DNA from: [Clostridium] fimetarium | GTDB lineage: Bacteria > Bacillota > Clostridia > Lachnospirales > Lachnospiraceae | NCBI RefSeq assembly: GCF_900111235.1 | Contig: NZ_FOJI01000021.1 | Coordinates: 1-64,000 of the forward strand | Reading direction: 5' to 3' | DNA length: 64,000 nt | In this document: one piece after another, positions 8,857 to 16,123 of the stretch | How positions within the stretch are numbered: the first letter of the stretch is position 1 | Layout: each line of letters begins with the position of its first letter | Notes under the pieces: model-generated | What the model saw: the letters and a program-made list of their open reading frames with translations, nothing else | Database searches by the model: none | What the model was told of the DNA's origin: nothing | Program-made: the position numbers and the translations under genes

Positions 8857-9297
8857 ATGAACTATGAAATTGTAAATCTCGAAGAAAAAATGATTGTAGG
8901 TGTAAGTACGGCAACAAGTAATGAAGATCCCCAAATGGGTGAGAAAATCGGCAAGCTTTGGGTAGAGTTATATCAAGGCGGCGTCAATGCAAAAGTAAAT
9001 AATAAAGTGAATGATTATGCAATAGGCCTTTATTCTGATTATACAGAAAACGGTTATATTGTGACTGCAGGAAACGAAGTATCAAAGTTAGAAAATGATG
9101 AGCTTATAACAAAAGTAATTCCCGCCGGTAGATATGCAAAATTCTCTGTACATGGACCTATGGAAAAAGTAGTTGCACAAGCATGGAGCGAAATATGGAG
9201 TATGGACTTAGACAGGAGTTTCACAGGCGATTTTGAAGAATATTTAAACAGTGACTTTGAGAATGCACATATTGATATTTACATTGCATTAAAATAA
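8857..9297 (+). CDS. GyrI-like / effector-binding-domain protein
   Basis: A 146-residue single-domain protein of the GyrI-like (AraC effector-binding) fold. Evidence is the opening strand YEIVNLEEKMIVGVSTATSN, the IGKLWVELYQGGV helix, and the characteristic VIPAGRYAKFSVHGPMEKV...AWSEIWS segment. It has no DNA-binding domain, so it is a stand-alone small-molecule binder or hydrolase of the SOUL/GyrI type. GGAGGT lies seven bases before the ATG. It is first in a three-gene operon behind a palindromic operator. Confidence 0.75.
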   Translation: MNYEIVNLEEKMIVGVSTATSNEDPQMGEKIGKLWVELYQGGVNAKVNNKVNDYAIGLYSDYTENGYIVTAGNEVSKLENDELITKVIPAGRYAKFSVHGPMEKVVAQAWSEIWSMDLDRSFTGDFEEYLNSDFENAHIDIYIALK

Positions 9298-9317
9298 TGA
9301 AATAAAGGAGATACACT

Positions 9318-9641
9318 ATGGCAACATCAGTAGAATACATTGCGTTTGTTTGTGATCAAATAAACGAAGTAGGGGATATCCGATCTAAAAAGATGTTTGG
9401 TGAATATATGATATATGTGAACGACAAACCAATTCTTCTGGTTTGTAATAGCACTGTATATGTAAAATGTCTTGATTGTATTTCTGAACAAATGAAAGAT
9501 GCAGAAACAGATAGTCCTTATACCGGTGCTAAGGTACATTATATTTTAGATATCGAAAATAAAGATTTAAGTAAAGAAGTAATACTAGCTTTAGAAAAGG
9601 TTATTCCTATACCAAAGCCCAAAAAGAAGAAAGTTAGATGA
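9318..9641 (+). CDS. TfoX N-terminal-domain protein
   Basis: A 107-residue protein resembling the TfoX/Sxy N-terminal domain: the KMFGEYMIYVNDKPILLVCNSTVYVK core is diagnostic, and the chain ends in a Lys-rich tail. Stand-alone TfoX-N proteins in Firmicutes are not competence regulators; their role is unknown. AAAGGAG lies ten bases before the ATG. The gene is 20 bp after the GyrI-like gene and overlaps the next by ATGA, so translation is probably coupled. Confidence 0.75.
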   Translation: MATSVEYIAFVCDQINEVGDIRSKKMFGEYMIYVNDKPILLVCNSTVYVKCLDCISEQMKDAETDSPYTGAKVHYILDIENKDLSKEVILALEKVIPIPKPKKKKVR

Positions 9642-10393
9642 ATAATATGACCGAACAATTTAAAAATATAACGATAAATAATCTGAATAATGAGCACCTT
9701 TGCTGTGCTATTGCGGATAAAAAACATCAATGCGGTGTGGATACTAAAAAAGTATGGTTAAAAGAACGTATTGCTGAAGGACATGTTTTTAGAAAACTGG
9801 ACGAGAAAGGCAAAGTGTTTATTGAATATGCACCGATTGAAACAGCGTGGGTGCCTGTGAATGGCGATAATTATATCTATATTTACTGCCTCTGGGTTTC
9901 AGGCTCTTTTAAGGGAAAAGGGTATGGAAAATCACTTCTTGAATATTGCATTAATGATGCAATATCACAAGGAAAATCTGGTGTTTGTATTCTGAGTTCT
10001 AAAAAGAAAAAGCCATTTCTGAGCGAGAAAAAGTTTATAGAAAAATTCGGATTCCAGGTTGTGGACAGTATAGGAGACTACGAACTTTTGGCTTTATCCT
10101 TCAACGGGACAAAGCCTACTTTTGCGGAAAATGCAAAAAAGCAAAGCTATGACAGTAACAGGCTTACAATATATTACGGTGTACAATGCCCTTATATTCC
10201 AAATTGCGTAGATCAGATTAAAAAATATTGCCATGAGAACCATATTCCGCTTGAATTAATCGCCGTAGACAGCTTGGAAAAAGCAAAAGCTGTGCCTTGT
10301 GTTTTTAATAATTGGGCAGTTTTCTATAATGGAAAATTCGAAACGCTGCATCTGCTCAACGAGGGATACTTGAAAAGGATGCTCGACATATAG
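9638..10393 (+). CDS. GNAT acetyltransferase with C-terminal YoaP-like domain
   Basis: A 251-residue two-domain protein. Residues 8-150 are a GNAT fold with the acetyl-CoA loop VSGSFKGKGYGKSLLEYC. Residues about 165-250 match the YoaP-like domain, a thioredoxin-like fold with a CPYIPNC motif (about 187-193). The substrate is unknown. The ATG at 9638 overlaps the preceding stop as ATGA; an in-frame ATG at 9647 is an alternative. It is the last gene of the operon and is followed by a large terminator. Confidence 0.75.
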   Translation: MNNMTEQFKNITINNLNNEHLCCAIADKKHQCGVDTKKVWLKERIAEGHVFRKLDEKGKVFIEYAPIETAWVPVNGDNYIYIYCLWVSGSFKGKGYGKSLLEYCINDAISQGKSGVCILSSKKKKPFLSEKKFIEKFGFQVVDSIGDYELLALSFNGTKPTFAENAKKQSYDSNRLTIYYGVQCPYIPNCVDQIKKYCHENHIPLELIAVDSLEKAKAVPCVFNNWAVFYNGKFETLHLLNEGYLKRMLDI

Positions 10394-10462
10394 AGATAGA
10401 GTAATTTCTATATCTGGAAATTATGCAACAACAATTGAATTTAAAAAAAATAGAAGTAGAAT

Positions 10463-10537
10463 AGACTAGCTTATTTGAACTGCTCCCTGTCAGATATACA
10501 GGGGCGGTTCAAATTAAGTAGTCTGTTTTTTTGTGGT
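10463..10537 (+). terminator. Long intrinsic terminator after the YoaP-like gene
   Basis: The outer arms AGACTA/TAGTCT and inner arms TTTGAAC/GTTCAAA plus CCCTGT/ACAGGG form a hairpin of about 60 nt (10463-10523), followed by GTTTTTTT. The rest of the 401-bp gap 10394-10794 holds no ORF with a ribosome site and no other clear signal apart from presumed promoter sequence for the methyltransferase gene. Confidence 0.8.
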
Positions 10538-10794
10538 CTCAATGGAGCGAGATTAAGGTATGGAAATAGTATAAAATCTAGAAAATCAGTCATGTTTAGA
10601 TTTGAATATGAATTTGAAACCTCATAAAGCTTAAGAAGCTAATTTACAGGATTTGTAAGGTGCGTATAGATAAGAATACTTTCAAAGAATATGTTGTGGA
10701 AATAGGTATATTATGGTAAAATTCGGGTAAGAAATTGTGACTTGAACTTTGTATTTTATAAGAAACTATTAGCCTGTTTGGAAGGAGAATTGAC

Positions 10795-11445
10795 ATGAAT
10801 GGAAGCTGGGAGAAAATTTATACAAAACATGGAAGAGTTCAGATTGACGTGCTAGACACAGCAATCCAAGCAGCAGATATTTTTTGTAAAAATGGATTTA
10901 AAAATATCTTGGATTTAGGTTGTGGAACAGGTCGTCATACATTATTATTAGCGGATCGAGGCTTTAATGTTCATGCATGTGACATATCTGAAACAGGTAT
11001 AAAGATGACACGAGAATTAATAGAAAATTCTGGCTTGAGTAATGTGAGTTATTGTATTCAAGATATGTATAATCTTAATCTAGATTCAGATTCACTAGAT
11101 GGTATTTTGTGTATTTGGGTACAAGGTCATGGACTTCGAGAAGAAATTGCTAAGGGGATAAGAGAAGCATATCGAGTTTTGATAAAAGGTGGAATATTTT
11201 ATACGGATTTTGTGACTACAGATGACTTAACATATGGAATTGGTAGTGAGATTGCTCCGCATACATTTGTTGGAGGAAGAACAGGTGAAGAAGGAATTCC
11301 TCATTATTATACAACAGTCGAAGAATTAAAAGCGTTATTCGACATATTTGATGAGGTTAAGATAGAGAACAAGATATACAGATTTAATGACAATGAAGGG
11401 AATGCTCATGAGATAATTGCGGCGGTAGTGATTGCAAAAAAATGA
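10795..11445 (+). CDS. Class I SAM-dependent methyltransferase
   Basis: A 216-residue Rossmann methyltransferase. Motif I is ILDLGCGTGRHTLLLADRG (about 39-57), motif II ends in HACDIS, and motif IV is LDGILCIWVQGH near 101-112. The family includes TehB-like and small-molecule methyltransferases; the substrate is unknown. GGAAGGAG is seven bases before the ATG. It is monocistronic or at most coupled to the small membrane protein 23 bp downstream. Confidence 0.8.
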   Translation: MNGSWEKIYTKHGRVQIDVLDTAIQAADIFCKNGFKNILDLGCGTGRHTLLLADRGFNVHACDISETGIKMTRELIENSGLSNVSYCIQDMYNLNLDSDSLDGILCIWVQGHGLREEIAKGIREAYRVLIKGGIFYTDFVTTDDLTYGIGSEIAPHTFVGGRTGEEGIPHYYTTVEELKALFDIFDEVKIENKIYRFNDNEGNAHEIIAAVVIAKK

Positions 11446-11468
11446 GTGATTAGGAGGGAAGAGATAAA

Positions 11469-11669
11469 ATGACACAAGAACATATTGCAGGTTTTTTATT
11501 AATGCTTATTTCGATATTACTGATACTGTTTCCTAACCAGATATGGAAGGTTACAGAGGCATGGAAAAGCAGCACAACTACAGCACCTTCAAAAGGTTAT
11601 ATAATAGTGCTTCGGTGCGTAGGAACTTTTTTGATAATTGTAGGATTTATTGTATTTGTGTTTGAGTAA
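11469..11669 (+). CDS. Small two-helix membrane protein
   Basis: A 66-residue protein with two hydrophobic segments, about 7-24 and 46-64, joined by a polar Ser/Thr-rich loop. It has an AGGAGGGAAGAG site before the ATG and follows the methyltransferase by 23 bp, so it is likely co-transcribed. The WKVTEAWKS segment between helices resembles small DUF6199-type membrane proteins, but this is a weak match by eye. The function is unknown. Confidence 0.6.
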   Translation: MTQEHIAGFLLMLISILLILFPNQIWKVTEAWKSSTTTAPSKGYIIVLRCVGTFLIIVGFIVFVFE

Positions 11670-11816
11670 TTGCGAAAGTGAAACAGATAATGAGTGTAGT
11701 CTACAGTGGGAGGTGATGGATAAAATATGTTTGGTAAAATGATAAGCATATAGTTGGAAAACAATAGATAATGAGAATACAAACAGCATATCAATATTGC
11801 AGAGGAGAAAATAAAA

Positions 11817-12518
11817 TTGATAAAAAAGGTGGCAATCGTAACAGGTGCGAGTAGCGGGATAGGAAAGGCGGTTTGTACTACACTTCTTAATAATTCATTT
11901 TGTGTTTTAGCAAACGGAAGAACAATACATTCTGTATTTGAAAAGTCAGATTGCTTAGGCTTGAATGATGGAGATATGTTACTTCCTGAAACTCCTCAAT
12001 TATTACTGGACGAGGCGTTAGAGAAATGGGGAAGATGTGACGTGATTTTTGTTAATGCAGGAATAATTGAATCTAATAATATTGAAAATATAAATATTGA
12101 TAAAATGTGTGAAATGATTAGGTTAAAAGTAGAAATGACGTTTAGGCTGATTTATACTGCTTTAAAGTATTTTAAAAAGGTTGGGGATGGACATATCATC
12201 ATAACATCTAGCGTAATGGGTACTAAAACAAGAGAAAATTCTGGAGCATATTCGGCCTGTAATTATGCGTTAGAAGCGTTATCAGAATCACTTAGAATGG
12301 AATTGTCTGATACAAATATTAAAATCACTTGTATTGAACCTGGTTTAGTTGAAACTGGATTACATCGAGATTGGGAAGTTAAACCCAAGGAATTACTTGA
12401 TATTTCGTGTGCATTAAGTCCACAGGATATAGCCGATGTAGTGATTGAAATCCTTACAAAACCAGATCATATAAGAATACCTAAATATATGATTCTGCCC
12501 AAGGGACATAAAATATAG
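11817..12518 (+). CDS. Short-chain dehydrogenase/reductase
   Basis: A 233-residue SDR with an N-terminal TGASSGIGKAV cofactor motif (about 9-19), an NAG motif (FVNAGI, about 79-84), and the catalytic Ser (ITSS, near 137) with YSACNYALE (YxxxN rather than the usual YxxxK, about 148-155). The missing Lys is unusual and may reduce or change activity. The start is a TTG at 11817, supported by GAGGAG (11802-11807) nine bases upstream; no ATG fits. It is monocistronic. Confidence 0.8.
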   Translation: MIKKVAIVTGASSGIGKAVCTTLLNNSFCVLANGRTIHSVFEKSDCLGLNDGDMLLPETPQLLLDEALEKWGRCDVIFVNAGIIESNNIENINIDKMCEMIRLKVEMTFRLIYTALKYFKKVGDGHIIITSSVMGTKTRENSGAYSACNYALEALSESLRMELSDTNIKITCIEPGLVETGLHRDWEVKPKELLDISCALSPQDIADVVIEILTKPDHIRIPKYMILPKGHKI

Positions 12519-12611
12519 TTAGTAAAATTCCAGTATGAATATTTATATGACGTAAAAAGTAAGATTGATTCTCAACATTAAAGCTAGACCTGAATTTTAG
12601 GAGGAAGTTGT

Positions 12612-12869
12612 ATGTGTATTAAACCTTTTAACGAAATTGAAAGAGTTTTAAATAACTCTGCATCTGCATGGATAAAGCTTGTCGGGTACATTAATACAAA
12701 TTACATAATGGATGAACGTTGGAATGACAAAGATGAATTAAAATTTAAAAAAAGAGGGAAAACACTAGCAACTTTTTATGTTCGGGATGGTTATTTCCTT
12801 TTGTTGCTTATTTTTGGTAAACAGGAAAGAACTGTCTTCGAAGAAATGAAAAATACCCTTACAATATGA
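12612..12869 (+). CDS. DUF3788-like protein, probably C-terminally truncated
   Basis: An 85-residue protein whose WNDKDELKFKKRGKTLATFYVRDGYFLLLLIFG core matches the DUF3788 family in order and spacing. Family members are usually about 140 residues, so roughly the last third is missing here. The stop at 12867-12869 is followed at once by the repeat and ribosome site of the next gene, suggesting that a deletion removed the 3' end. AGGAGG precedes the start. It may be a non-functional remnant. Confidence 0.55.
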   Translation: MCIKPFNEIERVLNNSASAWIKLVGYINTNYIMDERWNDKDELKFKKRGKTLATFYVRDGYFLLLLIFGKQERTVFEEMKNTLTI

Positions 12870-12904
12870 GCAAACTAGGAAGTTAATATGGCTTCCATAT
12901 ATAT

Positions 12905-12928
12905 ATTATTATTATTATTATTATTATT
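12905..12928. repeat. (ATT)8 microsatellite in a leader
   Basis: Eight ATT units end five bases before the AGGAGA ribosome site of the acetyltransferase at 12948. Changes in unit number would alter only the untranslated leader. Confidence 0.85.
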
Positions 12929-12947
12929 TAATAGGAGAGAAAAAAAT

Positions 12948-13451
12948 ATGGAATGTAAAATTCGCGGTTGGAGAATAGAAGATGCATCTGATCTTGTAGA
13001 AGCCTTGAATAATAAAAAAATCCATGATAATTTAAGGGATGGCTTGCCTTATCCCTATACAACAAGTGATGCGAAAGATTTCATAGTGGCAATGCTAAAT
13101 GCAGATATAAAAACAACATACGCTTTTGCGATTACTGTGGATGATAAAGCGGTGGGGAGCATTGGTGTGTTTCGCAAAGATAATATTCATTCAAGAACCG
13201 CAGAGATGGGGTATTATGTCTCAGAACTGTATTGGGGGAAAGGAATTGGGACAAGTGCCGTAAAACAAGTATGTGAATATATTTTTGAATATACCAATAT
13301 TATTCGAATATTTGCAGAGCCTTTTGCATTTAATGGAGCTTCATGTCACATACTTGAAAAAAACGGATTTGAATATGAGGGGACACTAAGAAAAAATGCA
13401 CTGAAAAATGGCGCAGTTCTCGACATGAAAATGTATTCAATCATCAAGTAA
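12948..13451 (+). CDS. GNAT-family (RimJ/RimL type) acetyltransferase
   Basis: A 167-residue GNAT. It has the strand ITVDDKAVGSIGVF, the AEMGYYVSELYWGKGIGTSAVKQV acetyl-CoA loop, and the terminal ILEKNGFEYEGTLRKNALKNG segment typical of the RimJ/RimL branch. The substrate is unknown. The ATG at 12948 was chosen because AGGAGA lies about eight bases upstream; an open frame from 12888 would add a Leu run encoded by the ATT repeat and has no ribosome site. The gene ends 29 bp before the deformylase gene. Confidence 0.8.
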   Translation: MECKIRGWRIEDASDLVEALNNKKIHDNLRDGLPYPYTTSDAKDFIVAMLNADIKTTYAFAITVDDKAVGSIGVFRKDNIHSRTAEMGYYVSELYWGKGIGTSAVKQVCEYIFEYTNIIRIFAEPFAFNGASCHILEKNGFEYEGTLRKNALKNGAVLDMKMYSIIK

Positions 13452-13480
13452 TCAAATTATACGGTAGGGGGTATGAACAT

Positions 13481-13960
13481 ATGGTGCGAGAAATATTAAA
13501 GCTCGGAAATCCACAGCTATATGAGATAAGCAAAAAAATAACTGAATCCGACATTGATTGTTTATCGGGATGGATATCAGATTTGCATGATACGCTAATG
13601 AATTACAGGAAAATATACGGAGCAGGACGTGCAGTAGCTGCACCTCAAATAGGAGTTCAAAAACGGCTGCTGTATATGTTTATAGATAAACCTTATGTTT
13701 TTATTAATCCGGTGATCTCGTTCCCAGATAATGAAAAATATATGTTGATGGATGATTGTATGTCCTTTCCCGTTTTAAGTGTTAAACTAGAACGCTATAA
13801 GCGCGCTGATATTGCTTATCTTGATGTTGATTTTCAACCACAGCAAATGCATCTTGAGGGCGATTATTCAGAGCTATTGCAGCATGAATACGACCATTTG
13901 GATGGAATTTTAGCAACTATGCGGGCAGTAGATAACAAGTCTCTTATCTACGATATGTAA
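13481..13960 (+). CDS. Peptide deformylase-like protein with variant motifs
   Basis: A 159-residue deformylase homologue. The metal motif HEYDH (about 133-137) is intact. The other two motifs are altered: GAGRAVAAPQIG instead of GxGLAAxQ (about 46-57), and DDCMS instead of EGCLS (about 90-94), though the ligand Cys is kept. Housekeeping deformylase normally sits with fmt, so this is likely an accessory paralogue, active or specialised. GGGGG precedes the ATG. It lies among acetyltransferase genes. Confidence 0.75.
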   Translation: MVREILKLGNPQLYEISKKITESDIDCLSGWISDLHDTLMNYRKIYGAGRAVAAPQIGVQKRLLYMFIDKPYVFINPVISFPDNEKYMLMDDCMSFPVLSVKLERYKRADIAYLDVDFQPQQMHLEGDYSELLQHEYDHLDGILATMRAVDNKSLIYDM

Positions 13961-14040
13961 AACTCATAGTTTTTCTATTAAGTTTATTCATCGTATCAAG
14001 TCATAGTGAAATAAAATTTTTTATTAGAGGAGGTGCAGAG

Positions 14041-14595
14041 TTGAAACATTTAGGGACAAAAAAACTTGAAACAGATAGATTAGTACTTCGTCGCTTTATT
14101 ATGGAGGATGCCGATGCCATGTACAATAATTGGGCAAATGATCCTGAAGTTACAAAATACTTAACATGGCCGCATCACAAAACGGTTGAAATGAGTCATA
14201 CAGTATTGGGCGATTGGATTAGCCAATACTGTAAAGATGATTTTTACCAGTGGGCTATCATTTTAAAAGATAATCTTGATGAGCCAATCGGCACTATATC
14301 AGTTGTACATAAAAAGGATTCGATTGAGATGGTACATATAGGTTATTGCATAGGGAAAAGATGGTGGAAGGGGGGGATTACATCTGAAGCGTTAGCTGCT
14401 TTGATAAAATTCTTCTTTGAGGAAGTAGGTGTAAACCGAATTGAATCACGCCATGATCCAAGAAATTCTAATTCTGGAAAAGTAATGATGAAATGCGGAC
14501 TAAAATATGAAGGAACGCATAGGGAAGCAGATTGGAACAATCAAGGAAGATGTGATTTTACCATGAATGCAATATTATCCAAAGATTATATTTGA
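14041..14595 (+). CDS. GNAT-family (RimJ/RimL type) acetyltransferase
   Basis: A 184-residue protein opening KKLETDRLVLRRF, a standard RimJ/RimL start. It has PIGTISVVHKKD, then MVHIGYCIGKRWWKGGITSEALAALIKFFFEEVGVNRIESRHDPRNSNSGKVMMKCGLKYEGTHRE (split here into family blocks: acetyl-CoA loop, beta strand, final helix). The start is TTG at 14041 with GAGGAGGTG eight bases upstream. The next acetyltransferase gene starts 13 bp downstream, so the two are co-transcribed. Confidence 0.8.
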   Translation: MKHLGTKKLETDRLVLRRFIMEDADAMYNNWANDPEVTKYLTWPHHKTVEMSHTVLGDWISQYCKDDFYQWAIILKDNLDEPIGTISVVHKKDSIEMVHIGYCIGKRWWKGGITSEALAALIKFFFEEVGVNRIESRHDPRNSNSGKVMMKCGLKYEGTHREADWNNQGRCDFTMNAILSKDYI

Positions 14596-14608
14596 AGAGA
14601 GGAAATTC

Positions 14609-15376
14609 ATGACAGATAAAGAAATATTTAAGATTGCGATGCAACAATCTGCGATTGATAGCAATTGCTTCGTTGAAGACTTTGAAAAGACAGAAAACAT
14701 AATTGTAATCTCTGATAAAAGTCCTAACGCCAGGAAATACCTAGAACTGCCGTTTTACTGTGATCTAACATCTTATGGTAATAATATAGTAGCTTCTGTT
14801 TCTGAAGAATTAACTGAAACAGTAAGTGAATATATAGCAAAATATCCTATTGAGCATTGTTTTGAAACACCAAACTTGCATATTTTAATTGAAAAATTAA
14901 AACCTTTTGATTTAAATGTTTGTTTTATGGCTGAGTATTTTTTGCCAGATATGGATTCTATAAAATCGCTAGGTTGTAAATATGAAACAAAAGTTATGGA
15001 ACCTGAATTCTTTTCGGATTATTATTTGCCAGAATGGGAAAATGCGTTATGTAAAAAGCGCAAGCATTTAGATAAGTTAGTTGTTGGTGCATTTGATAAC
15101 GAAAAACTTATCGGACTTGCAGGGTGTTCAGCTGATTGTGATACTATGTGGCAAATTGGGATTGATGTTCTGCCAGAATATAGAAAACAAGGTATTGCTT
15201 CAAGTCTTACAAGTAAACTTGCTATTGAAATATTAAATAGGAACATAGTTCCGTTCTATTGTTGTGCTTGGTCAAACATAAAATCGGTGCGAAATGCAAT
15301 TAAAAGTGGATTTAGACCAGCTTGGGTTCAAGTTACAGCAAAAAGAAATGATTTTATTGCAGATATGAACAAGTAA
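14609..15376 (+). CDS. GNAT-family acetyltransferase
   Basis: About 255 residues. The C-terminal half carries the GNAT core: KLVVGAFDNEKLIGLAG, WQIGIDVLPEYRKQGIASSLTSKL (acetyl-CoA loop), then a beta strand and CAWSNIKSVRNAIKSGFRPAW. The N-terminal half is unusual and may set the substrate. The ATG at 14609 has AGAGAGG seven bases upstream; the longer frame from 14567 overlaps the previous gene and lacks one. The pair ends at a strong terminator. Confidence 0.75.
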   Translation: MTDKEIFKIAMQQSAIDSNCFVEDFEKTENIIVISDKSPNARKYLELPFYCDLTSYGNNIVASVSEELTETVSEYIAKYPIEHCFETPNLHILIEKLKPFDLNVCFMAEYFLPDMDSIKSLGCKYETKVMEPEFFSDYYLPEWENALCKKRKHLDKLVVGAFDNEKLIGLAGCSADCDTMWQIGIDVLPEYRKQGIASSLTSKLAIEILNRNIVPFYCCAWSNIKSVRNAIKSGFRPAWVQVTAKRNDFIADMNK

Positions 15377-15436
15377 GATAACGAGCAATTTACGAAGTTA
15401 AAGCAACTTTCTATTATGTTTGCATAAGGAAGATTA

Positions 15437-15495
<59 letters not shown>

Positions 15496-15506
15496 ATGTT
15501 ATCAGG

Positions 15507-15551
15507 TCTTATAAGCTCTTGAAATAGGAGCTTATGAGATCTTTTCTTTTT
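15507..15551 (+). terminator. Intrinsic terminator after the acetyltransferase pair
   Basis: TCTTATAAGCTC (15507-15518) pairs with GAGCTTATGAGA (15528-15539), with one G-T wobble and a 9-nt loop, followed by TCTTTTCTTTTTT. Confidence 0.85.
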
Positions 15552-15612
15552 TATAATTGGGAGTGTATGTATTCGTGTTTTGTTAAGAAAAAATGTCTTA
15601 AAAGAACCCCAG

Positions 15613-15675
15613 TTGACATAGAAAAAATATTATGATAGTATGTAGCTAGACGATATGTCGAGATACGACATATCG
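15613..15675 (+). promoter_or_regulatory. Promoter and palindromic operator of the PadR operon
   Basis: A TTGACA -35 (15613-15618) and a TAGTAT -10 (15636-15641) are 17 bp apart. Starting about ten bases later, CGATATGTCG (15651-15660) and CGACATATCG (15666-15675) form a perfect 10-bp inverted repeat that would cover the transcription start. It contains ATGT and ACAT half-sites, as known PadR operators do, so autoregulation by the PadR protein downstream is the likely reading. Confidence 0.65.
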
Positions 15676-15802
15676 AGAGTGAACATATGAAGTTACAACT
15701 CATAAAACGTCAGCGAATAGAAAGCACCACATAGAATGCACCACAAAAATTAACAACGCATAAAGCTGAATTGATCTAAAGCAATGAAAGGAGTGAAATT
15801 TA

Positions 15803-16123
15803 TTGAATGAATTAATTTTAAAAAAATATATTCCAATGACAGAGACAACGTATTATACGTTACTAGCTTTAAATGAGCCTCGTCATGGATATGCAATTAT
15901 GCAATTTATAAGTGAGTTAACCCAAAAACGAATCCAGATGGGAACTGGAACTTTATATACAATGTTAGGCAGGCTTGTTGAAGATAGACTAATCAAAATA
16001 GTTTCACAAGACAGTGTTAAAAAAGTATATCATATCACAGAAGAAGGTAATGAGTTAATTAAAATGGAAATTGATAGACTCACACATCAATTAGAAAATG
16101 GAGAACAAATATATGGAAAATAA
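15803..16123 (+). CDS. PadR-family transcriptional regulator
   Basis: A 106-residue winged-helix protein with the PadR pattern: TYYTLLALNEPRHGYAIMQFISE, then GTGTLYTMLGRLVEDRLI, then a VYHITEEGNELIK wing. The start is a TTG at 15803, with AAGGAG (15788-15793) nine bases upstream; the nearby ATG is out of frame. Its 3' end overlaps the DUF2812 gene, and an operator-like palindrome lies in front. PadR/DUF2812 pairs usually respond to membrane or drug stress. Confidence 0.85.
   Translation: MNELILKKYIPMTETTYYTLLALNEPRHGYAIMQFISELTQKRIQMGTGTLYTMLGRLVEDRLIKIVSQDSVKKVYHITEEGNELIKMEIDRLTHQLENGEQIYGK

Noticed and set aside
12888-12947. N-terminal extension of the acetyltransferase with a Leu run
   Set aside because: The extra residues are coded by the ATT microsatellite, and the ribosome site lies after them.
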